DNA of 64,000 bases, taken from the NCBI RefSeq assembly GCF_030232265.1, contig NZ_JASPJK010000008.1, positions 1 through 64,000 on the forward strand, read 5' to 3'. The notes below the pieces were generated by a model, which ran no database searches, was not told the DNA's origin, and was given only the letters and a program-made list of their open reading frames with translations. Positions 8,637-19,967 of the stretch are shown here, piece by piece; positions within the stretch are counted from its first letter, which is position 1; the number at the start of each line of letters is the position of its first letter. Source of the DNA: Corynebacterium sp. MSK041. Lineage in GTDB: Bacteria; Actinomycetota; Actinomycetes; Mycobacteriales; Mycobacteriaceae. A program made the position numbers and the translations under genes.

Positions 8637-9478
8637 ACAGGCTTCTTCCTCATCAGCTTCGTGATGATGCCCTGGCTCGGACTAAACAGATACACCAGTA
8701 GGAACACCACGCCCTGCGCCACGACGATGAGCCCACCCGGCGACGCATCCAGGTAATAGCTGGCGTACAAGCCAACCACAGAGCATCCTGCCGCCATCAC
8801 TGGCGCGATGATCAGCATGTGGCTGAACGTGTTGGTCAGCAGGTAGGCGGTCGCGCCGGGGATGATCAGCATGGCCACCACGAGGATGACACCGACGGCC
8901 TGCAGCCCAACCACGCATGTCAACGCCAGCAGCGCGAGCAGCACCGCACCGATCATTTTCGGGCGCAGCCCGATCGCGTGAGCGTGGATCGGGTCGAAGG
9001 CAAACAGAGTGAAGTCGCGTCGCTTGAGCAGGAGGATCGCTAGCGTGATGGCACCCAACAAGAGGATTTGCGCGAGGTCAGCTTTGGACACACCGAGCAG
9101 GTTGCCGAAGATGATGTGATTCAGGTCCGTGTGCGATGGCGTCACGGAGATGAGCACAAGGCCGAACGCGAACAGCGTGGTGAAGACGATGCCGATCGCG
9201 GCGTCTTCTTTCAGGCGGCTCGTGTCGCGCACCACGCCGATCAAGCCGACCGCGAGGAAGCCGAAGATCACGGCCCCCACAGCAAAAGGCGCGCCGAGCA
9301 GGTATGCCACCACCACGCCGGGGAAGACTGCGTGGGACACCGCGTCGCCCATGAGTGACCAGCCGATGAGCACCAGCCAGCATGACAGCACCGCACACAC
9401 CACAGACGCGACAAGGCTGGTTGCCAGTGCGCGCGTCATGAAGTCGTAGGCAAAGGGGTCAAGGAGGAAAGACATCAT
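8564..9478 (-). CDS. mntC: Mn/Zn-type ABC transporter permease
   Basis: A 304-residue ABC-3 family permease with eight or more hydrophobic segments. It includes the conserved GDAVSHAVFPGVV region near residues 45-57 and the AVGVILVVAMLIIPGATAYLL segment typical of metal importers. It overlaps the ATPase gene by four bases (ATGA). Metal choice is inferred from the binding protein of the same operon. The last 73 bases overlap the convergent regulator gene. Confidence 0.88.
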   Translation of the reverse strand: MMSFLLDPFAYDFMTRALATSLVASVVCAVLSCWLVLIGWSLMGDAVSHAVFPGVVVAYLLGAPFAVGAVIFGFLAVGLIGVVRDTSRLKEDAAIGIVFTTLFAFGLVLISVTPSHTDLNHIIFGNLLGVSKADLAQILLLGAITLAILLLKRRDFTLFAFDPIHAHAIGLRPKMIGAVLLALLALTCVVGLQAVGVILVVAMLIIPGATAYLLTNTFSHMLIIAPVMAAGCSVVGLYASYYLDASPGGLIVVAQGVVFLLVYLFSPSQGIITKLMRKKPVYAEVGEAVETNNASVAMLPSGTA

Positions 9479-10215
9479 TGGTTCATCACATCCAAGCCAA
9501 AGGCGGCAGCGAGGTTCTCTGGTTTCAGGACTTCCGCGGGCTGCCCATGCACGAGCACGCGGCGGTACAGCAGGAGCGCCTCATCCGCCAGGTCAGGCAG
9601 CGCAGGCAGATCATGGGTAGACACGAAGATCGTGGATCCGCTCGCCGCCATCTCACGAAAGAGCCGGGTCATCGTTGCTTCGCTTCGCTTATCGACGCCC
9701 GCAAACGGCTCATCCAACAACATAATCTCCGCCCCCTGCGCAATACACCGAGCGACGAATGCCCGTTTGCGCTGGCCACCGGACAGTTGCCCGATCTGGC
9801 GGTCGGCGAATTCGGTGAGCTCCACGCGTTCCAGCGCGTGCTCCACCGCTTCCATGTCTTTGCGGTGTGGTCGGCGGGTAAAACCCATCTGGCCGTAGCG
9901 GCCCATCATGACCACGTCGCGGACACTGACCGGGAAGTCCCAGTCCACTGCTTCGCGTTGGGGGACGTAGCCGAGGACGCCGGAACGTCGTGAAGCAGCG
10001 GGGTCCTGGCCGTTGATGGCCACGGTGCCCACGTCAGGCTGGATATGGCCCATGATCGTTTTGAACAGCGTCGATTTACCGGAGCCATTCATCCCGACGA
10101 GTCCGCACACGCGCCCCGGCGCGATGTCCAGGGTGACGCCGTCGAGAGCAAGCACGCTCCCATAGTGGACGGTGACATCGCGCACCGAGATTGCTGCTGT
10201 ACCCTGCTGGCTCAT
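9475..10215 (-). CDS. mntB: Mn/Zn-type ABC transporter ATP-binding protein
   Basis: A 246-residue ATPase with Walker A GMNGSGKST, Q-loop in YVPQREAVDW, signature LSGGQRKR and Walker B ALMLLDEPFAG-like IMLLDEPFAG, followed by the switch His in VSTHD. It energises the permease encoded immediately downstream and lies four bases after the binding-protein gene. Confidence 0.92.
   Translation of the reverse strand: MSQQGTAAISVRDVTVHYGSVLALDGVTLDIAPGRVCGLVGMNGSGKSTLFKTIMGHIQPDVGTVAINGQDPAASRRSGVLGYVPQREAVDWDFPVSVRDVVMMGRYGQMGFTRRPHRKDMEAVEHALERVELTEFADRQIGQLSGGQRKRAFVARCIAQGAEIMLLDEPFAGVDKRSEATMTRLFREMAASGSTIFVSTHDLPALPDLADEALLLYRRVLVHGQPAEVLKPENLAAAFGLDVMNQ
9687..9697 (+). repeat. 11-base motif, copy 5
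   Basis: Exact copy inside the manganese ABC ATPase gene, coding Val-Asp-Lys. Confidence 0.9.
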
Positions 10216-10219
10216 TGCA

Positions 10220-11146
10220 CTACTTCTTTCCTGTCAGAGCCTTGGTGATCACGTCTGCGTCGTGCTTGATCAGGTCGAGGTAGGTCGGCACCGGGCCACC
10301 CTCTTCCGAGAGCGAGTCCACGTAGAGCGTGCCACCGTAGGTTGCGTTGGTGGCCTCGACCACGCGCTGCATCGGTGCATCCGAAACAGTGGACTCACAG
10401 AAGACCGCCGGGACGTCGTTTTCCTTCACGAACTCGATAGCGCGGGAAATCTGCTGCGGAGTCGCCTCGTTCTCGGAGTTCACCGCCCAAATGAAGCGCT
10501 CCTCCAACCCAGCATCACGTGCCATGTAGGAAAACGCCCCTTCGCAGGTCACCAGCGCACGGCGCTTCTCCGGCAGCTGGGACAGCTCCTCCACCATTCC
10601 GTCGTGGACCTCCTGGAGCTGATTCTTGTAATCCTCACCATTGCGCTCAAAGTCGGTGGCGTGCTCCGGATCAAGCTCAGAGAAGGCTGCGACCATGTTG
10701 TCAACGTAGGTCCTCACCTCAAGCGGGCTCATCCACGCGTGCGGGTTAGGCAGGCCGGCACCTTCGTCCTCGGTGATGTCAATCGGGGTGATGCCGTCCG
10801 TCACGGTGACGTGCGGTGCGTCACTGTCCTCCACGAACTGAGAGAACCAGTTCTCCAGGTTCAGGCCGTTATCCAGGATGAGGTCCGCGTTGGTCGCGCG
10901 ACGAATATCCGCCGGCGTTGGCTCATAGCCGTGGATTTCAGCGCCCGGCTTGGTCAGGGACTCAACCGTGAGGTGCTCTCCCGCCACATTCTGCGCGATG
11001 TCCTGGATCACCGTGAAGGTGGTCAACACCGTCGGCTTCTCCGAAGCCTTCTCCGCGGCCTCCTCTTCCGTCGCCGGTGCACAACCCACCAGCAGCATTG
11101 CCGCTGCCGCAAACGCTGCGAATCTCCGTGCTATGGCCATTTTCAT
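10220..11146 (-). CDS. mntA: Manganese-type ABC substrate-binding lipoprotein
   Basis: A 308-residue cluster A-I (TroA/ZnuA) binding protein. The lipoprotein signal peptide ends AAMLLVGCAP, predicting lipidation of Cys22. The metal ligands are visible in order: His in EIHGYEP, His in NPHAWMSP, Glu in NSENEATP, and Asp in YVDSLSEEGGPVPTY. The Glu and the SLS-EGGP-TY context favour manganese or iron over zinc. It is the first gene of the importer operon, with a palindrome upstream. Confidence 0.9.
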   Translation of the reverse strand: MKMAIARRFAAFAAAAMLLVGCAPATEEEAAEKASEKPTVLTTFTVIQDIAQNVAGEHLTVESLTKPGAEIHGYEPTPADIRRATNADLILDNGLNLENWFSQFVEDSDAPHVTVTDGITPIDITEDEGAGLPNPHAWMSPLEVRTYVDNMVAAFSELDPEHATDFERNGEDYKNQLQEVHDGMVEELSQLPEKRRALVTCEGAFSYMARDAGLEERFIWAVNSENEATPQQISRAIEFVKENDVPAVFCESTVSDAPMQRVVEATNATYGGTLYVDSLSEEGGPVPTYLDLIKHDADVITKALTGKK

Positions 11147-11182
11147 CTCCCATCAGAACGATATTCCGTCATTGCAGTTTCT

Positions 11183-11204
11183 AAAGTACGTCTTGCCGTA
11201 CTTT
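11183..11204. promoter_or_regulatory. Palindromic operator candidate for the manganese importer
   Basis: AAAGTACG-N6-CGTACTTT is a perfect 8+8 inverted repeat 37-58 bases upstream of the binding-protein gene, overlapping the expected promoter. The nearby MntR-like protein is the likely ligand; this is inferred from position and symmetry. Confidence 0.62.
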
Positions 11205-11255
11205 TATTTTCGCAAGACTACACCGCTTGACGAAGATAAGCCAAACCAAAGAAAA

Positions 11256-11282
11256 CCGCCCGGCGGAAAACCCACCAGGCGG
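11256..11282 (-). terminator. Terminator after guaB3
   Basis: On the minus strand CCGCCTGG pairs with CCGGGCGG (one G-U), followed by TTTTC and TTTGG. It lies between guaB3 and the manganese importer. Confidence 0.75.
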
Positions 11283-11303
11283 CCGTAGAAGGAGCGCGGA
11301 AAA

Positions 11304-12518
11304 CTACTGCGAGACGGTGATACTCACCTTCTGGAAGCTCTTGATGTCCGTGTAGCCACACTTCGCCATCGCACGGCGCAAACCACCGACGAGGTTGTAG
11401 CCACCCCACGTGCTCGTGGACGGACCATGCAACACGGTCTCCAGGCTCGGACGATCAGCACCGCTCGCGGCAATGATGTCCTCGTGGGATGCGCCACCAT
11501 CACTCGCCAGACCTGCCTCAACCCAGCCGTAGCCGTACTCGGTCTGAGTGATCAGGCCGCGCGGGAAGCGCGGGTGTGCGCTCTGAGACTGCCAGTAGAA
11601 GCCGTGTCCAGCAGCCTCGGCCGCAGCAGCGAGCGGCTGCCCCAGCATGACCGCATCCGCACCACAGGCAACGGCGCGGGCGATTTCACCGCTAGTGTCA
11701 ATGTCACCATCGGCGATCACGTGGACGTAGCGGCCCTCAGTCTCGTCGAGGTACTCACGGCGCGCCGCCGCAACATCGGCGATCTGGGTAGCCAGGTTGG
11801 AATCAATACCCAGCGCCAGCGGCGAGGTGGTGGAGCCCTGTCCCACGATGATGCCAGCCGCACCAGCGCGCATCAGGTGCAGTGCAGTGGTGTAATCCGA
11901 CACACCACCGGCAATGACAGGCACCTCGAGGGAACCAATGAACTCCTTCAGGTTCAGCGGCTCCCCACCCTCCTGGACGTGCTCGGCGGAGATGTTCTCA
12001 CCATGGATGAACAGGATCTCGGCCCCGGCCTTCACCACGATCGGCGCCAGCTCACGAGCATTCTGCGGGCTCACACGAACAGCAACGGTCACCCCCGAAT
12101 CACGCACCTGTGCGATGCGCTCAGCCAACAGGTCCGTGTCCAGCGGTGCCGCATGCAATTCCTGCAGCTCCGCCACGCCCGGCTGACGGAAGCCATGCAC
12201 GTCCTGATCAGCGAACAGAATCGGCTCGATGACCTTCTTGATCGCCGCATCCAGGTCCGCGTGACGGCCCCACAGGCCCTCAGCGTTGATCACGCCGAGG
12301 CCTCCCTGCTTGCCCATCTCGATGACAAACTCAGGGCTAGCCAGAGCGTCCGTCGGGTGGGAGACGAGGGGGACGTCGAACGTGTAGGCGTCGATATGCC
12401 AGCGCAGATCAACATCCTTCGAAGAACGCGTGCGACGCGACGGAACAATGTTGATCTCGTTCAAGCCGTACGCGCGACGCGCTTCACGGCCAATGCCAAT
12501 TTCAACGTAATCACGCAT
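11304..12518 (-). CDS. guaB3: GuaB3-family IMP dehydrogenase-related protein
   Basis: A 404-residue TIM-barrel protein of the IMPDH/GMP reductase superfamily, without CBS domains. It begins MRDYVEIGIGREARRAYGL, the family's usual N-terminus. The loop that carries the catalytic Cys in IMPDH (GSICTTR) reads VGQGSTTSPLAL here, so no nucleophile is apparent at that position. It lies two bases downstream of guaB, as in other actinobacteria. Its reaction is not certain. Confidence 0.9.
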   Translation of the reverse strand: MRDYVEIGIGREARRAYGLNEINIVPSRRTRSSKDVDLRWHIDAYTFDVPLVSHPTDALASPEFVIEMGKQGGLGVINAEGLWGRHADLDAAIKKVIEPILFADQDVHGFRQPGVAELQELHAAPLDTDLLAERIAQVRDSGVTVAVRVSPQNARELAPIVVKAGAEILFIHGENISAEHVQEGGEPLNLKEFIGSLEVPVIAGGVSDYTTALHLMRAGAAGIIVGQGSTTSPLALGIDSNLATQIADVAAARREYLDETEGRYVHVIADGDIDTSGEIARAVACGADAVMLGQPLAAAAEAAGHGFYWQSQSAHPRFPRGLITQTEYGYGWVEAGLASDGGASHEDIIAASGADRPSLETVLHGPSTSTWGGYNLVGGLRRAMAKCGYTDIKSFQKVSITVSQ

Positions 12519-12520
12519 GC

Positions 12521-14128
<1,608 letters not shown>

Positions 14129-14196
14129 CTACTCCCCCAATGAGAGCAGATGCCCCCGAAATGGCCCCTTGTTAGAGCCTTGCCTAGGCTGGGAGC

Positions 14197-14568
14197 ATGT
14201 TCTTCGACTCGATGATGCCTCGTGACCCGTTCGCCGACGACCCCAACGACCCGGCGTCCTTCATCGAGGACGACGAAGCCCCCGCACCCCTCACACCGGA
14301 GGAGCGCGAAGCCGTCCTCCGCGATCTGGCCCAGACCCGCGAATTCAAGCTTGTGCTTGAGCCCCGCGGCATCCTCGGCATCACCTTCATCTGCGAAGAC
14401 TGCGATGAGATGCACTTCTACGACTGGGACATCATGATCAACAACATGATCGCCATCCTCAACAGCCAACTGCCCCCAGTGCATGAGCCCAGCGCTCAGC
14501 CGAATTTCCAGGCCTACGTGCCCTGGGATTACGCGCTGGGGTACCTCGACGGCCTCGACGCGCGCTAG
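14197..14568 (+). CDS. DUF5319-like conserved protein
   Basis: A 123-residue acidic protein without signal peptide or membrane segment. It contains a CxxC pair in FICEDCDEMHFYDWDIM and matches the conserved actinobacterial family found next to guaB and sigD. The function is unknown. TAGGCT lies six bases before the ATG, consistent with leaderless transcription. It is convergent with rsdA. Confidence 0.75.
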   Translation: MFFDSMMPRDPFADDPNDPASFIEDDEAPAPLTPEEREAVLRDLAQTREFKLVLEPRGILGITFICEDCDEMHFYDWDIMINNMIAILNSQLPPVHEPSAQPNFQAYVPWDYALGYLDGLDAR

Positions 14569-14589
14569 GTACGCGCGAAAGTAACGCTT

Positions 14590-15372
14590 TTACTGCGAAG
14601 ACTGCGTGGCCGCCGGATCAGACTGCAGGATAATCGTCGTGGTCGGCGCTGCCGGCGAACTCTGACGGGTACTCGATGGCGCCGTAGATGTGCCGGTGGC
14701 CGTGGCCTCGCTCGGCTGCTCCGTCACCACCACGGTGACGGTAGTGGGCTCAAGAGTCACGGTGACCGTCTCCGGGGACTTCTCCTCTGAGGGCTGCTCC
14801 GGTTCAGGCGTGACCACAACGGTCTCCTTCGGGGCTGAAGCCCCCGGTGCCGAGGTGCCGCGCTCAAGGTTCATGGACTCACGCAGCTGATCAATCAGCA
14901 GTTTTGCGCCCGCCAAGTTGCCGCTTTCAGTCATGTTTTCAATCTCGTCGAGCTTGGTGGCCAGCTCCACAACATTCTTACGCTCACCAAAAACAGCCTG
15001 AGACGGGCCCCACAGAACAGACCCCGGGGTGGCGCTATACAGCGCAGCACCGGTCCCGGCAACGGCGACGGTGGCCGCAGCAGCGCCGACAAGACCGGCC
15101 ATCCACGGGCTCGTCCGGAAACGGCGCGACGCCTCCCGCGCAGCACGGCGTTCGGTGAGGGAGGTGACGGGGGCCACGGCTTCGTCGATAAGCGGGGCGG
15201 CCGGCATGGGCGCTTCAACCTCATCCCGCAGACCCAGCAGCAGCGACGCGAGCTCATCTGCACCATCCGACGGATCAACACCGTGCGAAAGCGAGGTCAG
15301 GAAGGCGTCATCTGCCTCAACGTCGTGCTCATTACGACGGCGATGACGGCCAAACTGCGACATTGGCTCCAT
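14590..15372 (-). CDS. rsdA: Anti-sigma-D factor, RsdA-like
   Basis: A 260-residue predicted single-pass membrane protein. An N-terminal cytosolic part (1-100) would bind SigD, one membrane helix WMAGLVGAAAATVAVAGTGA lies near 110-130, and an extracytoplasmic tail is rich in Thr, Val, Pro and Ser. It starts three bases after sigD, the arrangement known for SigD/RsdA in mycobacteria. In the family, proteolysis of RsdA releases SigD. Confidence 0.82.
   Translation of the reverse strand: MEPMSQFGRHRRRNEHDVEADDAFLTSLSHGVDPSDGADELASLLLGLRDEVEAPMPAAPLIDEAVAPVTSLTERRAAREASRRFRTSPWMAGLVGAAAATVAVAGTGAALYSATPGSVLWGPSQAVFGERKNVVELATKLDEIENMTESGNLAGAKLLIDQLRESMNLERGTSAPGASAPKETVVVTPEPEQPSEEKSPETVTVTLEPTTVTVVVTEQPSEATATGTSTAPSSTRQSSPAAPTTTIILQSDPAATQSSQ
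15183..15193 (-). repeat. 11-base motif, copy 7
   Basis: Exact copy inside rsdA, coding Leu-Ile-Asp. Confidence 0.9.
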
Positions 15373-15374
15373 AT

Positions 15375-15950
15375 CTACCCTCCCTGAACTTCCTCTTCGA
15401 GTGCCCGCCGGAGAGTGGCAAGCGCTCGGTGCTGCGCGACTCGGACCGCTCCTGCAGTGCTGCCCACAATCTCCGCTGTTTCCTCAGCAGACAATCCGAC
15501 AAACACACGCAAGATGACAATCTCTCTCGCCTTGTCACTTAACAGATCGAGCAAAGCGCGCACTCTGTTACTTCCCGCCGCCACCATCGCTGCATCTTCG
15601 GGGGTAGCGCCGGAAAATTCCTGGTCAGGGACCTCGTCTGTCGGGTTTGTTTTGTCGCGCGCCAGCGCCCGGTGCGCATCCGCAACCTTGTTGAACGCAA
15701 TGCCATACACGAAAGCCATGAACGGCTTGCCAGTGTCCTGATACTTCCCCACGCTCGTGGCCACGGCCAGGCAGATCTCCTGGGCAACATCCTCCGCGGT
15801 GGGAGTGCGCCCCGCGCTAATCCTCGCGCGGGCGTAACGCAGCACCATCGGGTGCACAATCTTGATGATGTCCTGGAGCGCCGCAGTATCACCTGCCTGG
15901 GCTAACGGTACGAGTTCGGCGAGACGTTGGTCCGCGTCAGCTGAGGCCAT
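15375..15950 (-). CDS. sigD: RNA polymerase sigma factor SigD (ECF)
   Basis: A 191-residue ECF sigma factor. Region 2 (about 25-95) contains AEDVAQEICLAVATSVGKY, and region 4 (about 130-185) contains the helix-turn-helix VFVGLSAEETAEIVGSTAGAV. It is followed directly by rsdA. In corynebacteria SigD is linked to envelope functions. Its position between whcB and guaB matches C. glutamicum. Confidence 0.92.
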   Translation of the reverse strand: MASADADQRLAELVPLAQAGDTAALQDIIKIVHPMVLRYARARISAGRTPTAEDVAQEICLAVATSVGKYQDTGKPFMAFVYGIAFNKVADAHRALARDKTNPTDEVPDQEFSGATPEDAAMVAAGSNRVRALLDLLSDKAREIVILRVFVGLSAEETAEIVGSTAGAVRVAQHRALATLRRALEEEVQGG

Positions 15951-16258
15951 TACGTCTCTCCTTTTCTCGTAAATGGGCAGGGCTCGCAGGTATAACAGAC
16001 CTGCACCGGCAACATCCTACGCGCCGGTCGCGTGATCTCCCTAAATCCCATGGCTCACCGCACAGCATTGTGAGCGTGACGTAACCAACAATTCACTAAC
16101 GTTTCACCTTCAAACATTTGCGCACGTCAGGCAGATCAAAATGAAACGTGCTAGATCACATCTAACTGTGTGAAACCTGGCAGAAACCAATTGTTCACCA
16201 TTGCCTTGCACACTGCGCGAGATAACGTTCGTCATAGGTTTCACACACGGAGATGTAT
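15951..16258. other. Divergent intergenic region sigD / whcB
   Basis: About 300 bases with the two divergent promoters. I see AT-richer DNA around 16080-16200 and imperfect TGTGA/TCACA half-sites, for example near 16160-16178, but no clean operator or RNA gene. GGAG six bases before 16259 is the whcB ribosome-binding site. Confidence 0.5.
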
Positions 16259-16558
16259 ATGCCTGCTCTTTCCATGCCCCAGCAGCTGCCCGGCCCGAAT
16301 GCGGACTTCTGGGATTGGCAACTCCACGGCGCATGCCGCGGCGAGGCATCTGAGGTCTTCTACCACCCCGACGGGGAGCGTGGCCGCGCCCGTGCGAACC
16401 GCGAGAACCGCGCGAAGGCGATCTGCTTTTCCTGCCCTGTCCTCGAGCAATGCCGTGCTCACGCGCTTGCGGTTGCGGAGCCGTACGGCATCTGGGGTGG
16501 CATGAGCGAGTCCGAGCGCCAGGCTGCGCTGCGTCGCGTCAAGGTCGCCGCAAACTAG
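16259..16558 (+). CDS. whcB: WhiB-family iron-sulfur regulator, WhcB-like
   Basis: A 99-residue WhiB protein with the four cluster ligands Cys26, Cys56, Cys59 and Cys65 (HGAC, CFSC, QC) and the turn motif YGIWGG, followed by a basic tail RRVKVAAN. The family binds a 4Fe-4S cluster and works with the principal sigma factor. An ATG at 16253 is in frame, but GGAG would abut it; at 16259 the spacing is six bases. The order groEL - whcB - sigD fits WhcB (WhiB3 type). Confidence 0.88.
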   Translation: MPALSMPQQLPGPNADFWDWQLHGACRGEASEVFYHPDGERGRARANRENRAKAICFSCPVLEQCRAHALAVAEPYGIWGGMSESERQAALRRVKVAAN

Positions 16559-16564
16559 CTTCTC

Positions 16565-16575
16565 GCTTATCGACG
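16565..16575 (+). repeat. 11-base motif, copy 8
   Basis: Exact intergenic copy seven bases after the whcB stop. Confidence 0.9.
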
Positions 16576-16595
16576 TCTAAAAACCCCCAACCTTA

Positions 16596-16626
16596 CTTAG
16601 ACTGCCTTAACCCCCTGTTTGGTTCC
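16596..16626 (-). promoter_or_regulatory. Bipartite ECF-promoter-like element, copy A
   Basis: The minus strand reads GGAACCAAAC-N11-GCAGTCTAAG, almost identical to copy B. Here the promoter orientation points toward the 3' end of whcB and away from the HNH gene, so it would drive antisense RNA or have another role. Confidence 0.5.
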
Positions 16627-16652
16627 ATAAAATTTTACATTGTGGGAAATCT

Positions 16653-16677
16653 CAAAAACCCTTTACCCAGGGGTTTT
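16653..16677 (+). terminator. Weak hairpin upstream of the HNH gene
   Basis: AAAACCC pairs with GGGGTTTT around a short loop, downstream of whcB. It may terminate whcB transcription; the T-run is part of the stem, so support is limited. Confidence 0.4.
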
Positions 16678-16697
16678 GGCGCGGTTACCGTCGGGGC

Positions 16698-17807
16698 ATG
16701 AAAACTTTTGATGATTTGTTGGATGCCCATAGCTCTTTAGGCATCGATACGTTAGAGCACTTTGATAAATCGCGGGCGCTTGACGCCGGTGTTGAACAAT
16801 CCGCGGTGAATAACTGGAAATTAGTTCATGAGGCGTATTACGGGGAGAACTTATCCTCCGCCAAACAGCAAAAAGCGCGCGATAAAGCACGGGCGTTGGG
16901 GTTAAGCCTGGGATTGCTCGCGCAGATCGAGCGCGCTGTAAAACACATTTCTCACGCCACTCGGCGCCATAGCTACCGCATGAAGATGCTAAGTGCCGCC
17001 GCGCACGTCTCGCGTACCTGCACAGCTCTCCTTGCCTTGGCGAAGCGGATCGTCCCAGCCAAGGAGAAAACCCCGCCACGCGAGCAGGCCACCTTCGGCG
17101 TTCCGAATATGGGCAAGACCACCGTCACGCTGACCATGGATGAGCGTACCGCCGCCGACCTCAAATTCGCGGCTTACCAGGACCTAGACCCTTCAAAGCC
17201 GATCGGCCCGCAATTATTAAAAGCAATCGTTGCTCTCCTACGGGACGGAGGCGGTGTCGCGAAAGCAGTCCCCAGACCCTTGTTGCTCATCGGCCTCGAC
17301 CAACACGTGCAGATCCTCAACGGCGAAGGCGATGAGGTCATCTTGGGGCTTACGGACGGCACCACGATGACGGGCGCGGAATACCTCAACCGCCTCATCG
17401 CTACCGCAGACAACCATCTCGAAGCAGCTATCTTCCACCCCGCTGAGGGAGCCATCAACCTCTACCGCAGCCAGCGCTTTGCAAACCAGAAACAGCGGGA
17501 CTTGGCCAAAGCCACCTCCCCCGTCTGCGCGTTCATCGGCTGCCACCAGGCTGCGGATCTCTGCGAAACGCACCACATCAAGGCGTGGAAGAACGGCGGG
17601 GAAACCAACTTGAACAATCTCGCACCACTGTGCCGCTACCACAACCGCGTCAACGACGACGATCCACATCTTGCCCACCGCGGCCACGTAGAGATGCTCA
17701 CCGGCACTCCCACCTGGATTTCCCCCAAGGGCTACCCAGTGGTCAACGACATCCACCCCTACGGAGCCATGCAGACGGTGTTCCCCCGAGCAGCCCAAGC
17801 AGCTTAG
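16698..17807 (+). CDS. HNH endonuclease domain protein (13E12-like)
   Basis: A 369-residue protein. The helical N-terminal part resembles the DUF222/13E12 class, and the C-terminal HNH domain (about 275-320) reads CAFIGCHQAADLCETHHIKAW...NLAPLCRYHNRVNDDD, with the Cys pair, the double His and the final His. Such genes occur in many copies in actinobacteria. The first 300 bases are visibly AT-richer than the neighbours, which suggests horizontal origin. It interrupts the whcB-groEL neighbourhood. Confidence 0.8.
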   Translation: MKTFDDLLDAHSSLGIDTLEHFDKSRALDAGVEQSAVNNWKLVHEAYYGENLSSAKQQKARDKARALGLSLGLLAQIERAVKHISHATRRHSYRMKMLSAAAHVSRTCTALLALAKRIVPAKEKTPPREQATFGVPNMGKTTVTLTMDERTAADLKFAAYQDLDPSKPIGPQLLKAIVALLRDGGGVAKAVPRPLLLIGLDQHVQILNGEGDEVILGLTDGTTMTGAEYLNRLIATADNHLEAAIFHPAEGAINLYRSQRFANQKQRDLAKATSPVCAFIGCHQAADLCETHHIKAWKNGGETNLNNLAPLCRYHNRVNDDDPHLAHRGHVEMLTGTPTWISPKGYPVVNDIHPYGAMQTVFPRAAQAA

Positions 17808-17816
17808 GCAACGAAA

Positions 17817-17842
17817 AAGCGCCCCCGGGGGTGGGAGCGCTT
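17817..17842. terminator. Bidirectional terminator between HNH gene and groEL
   Basis: AAGCGCCCCC pairs with GGGAGCGCTT with one mismatch. It lies between two convergent genes and has an A-run on its left side, giving U residues for groEL transcripts. Confidence 0.65.
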
Positions 17843-17859
17843 CGCGCATAAGCAATCGC

Positions 17860-19467
<1,608 letters not shown>

Positions 19468-19480
19468 TTAATCCCGCCTT

Positions 19481-19783
19481 TTACTTCTCGACGACGGCCA
19501 GCAGGTCACGCGCAGACAACAGCAAGTACTCCTCGCCGTTGTACTTCAGCTCGGTGCCGCCGTACTTGGAGAAGATCACGGTGTCGCCTTCCTTGACGTC
19601 CACCGGGATGCGGTGCTCGCCCTCGTCGTCCCAGCGACCCGGGCCAACAGCGATGACGGTTGCTTCCTGCGGCTTCTCCTGTGCGGAGTCCGGGATGACC
19701 AAGCCGGAGGCAGTGGTGGTCTCAGCTTCGACGATCTGGACGAGGATCTTGTCTTCCAGAGGCTTGATGTTGACGTTTGCCAC
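19481..19783 (-). CDS. groES: 10-kDa co-chaperonin GroES
   Basis: A 100-residue co-chaperonin with the mobile loop [18 protein letters not shown] and the roof segment [15 protein letters not shown]. The start is the GTG at 19783, giving [14 protein letters not shown], with GAAAGG upstream; the open frame to 19855 adds a non-homologous N-terminus. It is the first gene of groES-groEL and caps the GroEL ring. Confidence 0.94.
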   Translation of the reverse strand: MANVNIKPLEDKILVQIVEAETTTASGLVIPDSAQEKPQEATVIAVGPGRWDDEGEHRIPVDVKEGDTVIFSKYGGTELKYNGEEYLLLSARDLLAVVEK

Positions 19784-19873
19784 GATTGAACCTTTCGTGA
19801 AAGTTGGATTCATTACACGGTTTCTCGGTGCGCAGCCGTCGTCGCGGGTGAACAAACTGTGCCCAAAACCTGT

Positions 19874-19900
19874 TTAGCACTCTACCCATGCGAGTGCTAA
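19874..19900. promoter_or_regulatory. CIRCE element (HrcA operator)
   Basis: TTAGCACTC-N9-GAGTGCTAA, a perfect 9-9-9 CIRCE, lies about 90 bases upstream of groES. HrcA repression of groES-groEL through this element is established in corynebacteria. Confidence 0.97.
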
Positions 19901-19938
19901 ACGACAACCAAGGGGCTCCCCTCCCCTCACGCGCAGAG

Positions 19939-19967
19939 CTAGTCCTGGCTAGTCCTGGCTAGTCCTG
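19939..19967. repeat. Three tandem copies of CTAGTCCTGG
   Basis: Two full copies and one 9-base copy in tandem. The third overlaps the stop codon of the gene at 19959, so each repeat carries a TAG on the minus strand. It looks like recent slippage; no function is evident. Confidence 0.8.

Noticed and set aside
16155..16180. TCACA/TGTGA half-sites as a GlxR site upstream of whcB
   Set aside because: The half-sites are in the wrong order or spacing for TGTGA-N6-TCACA.
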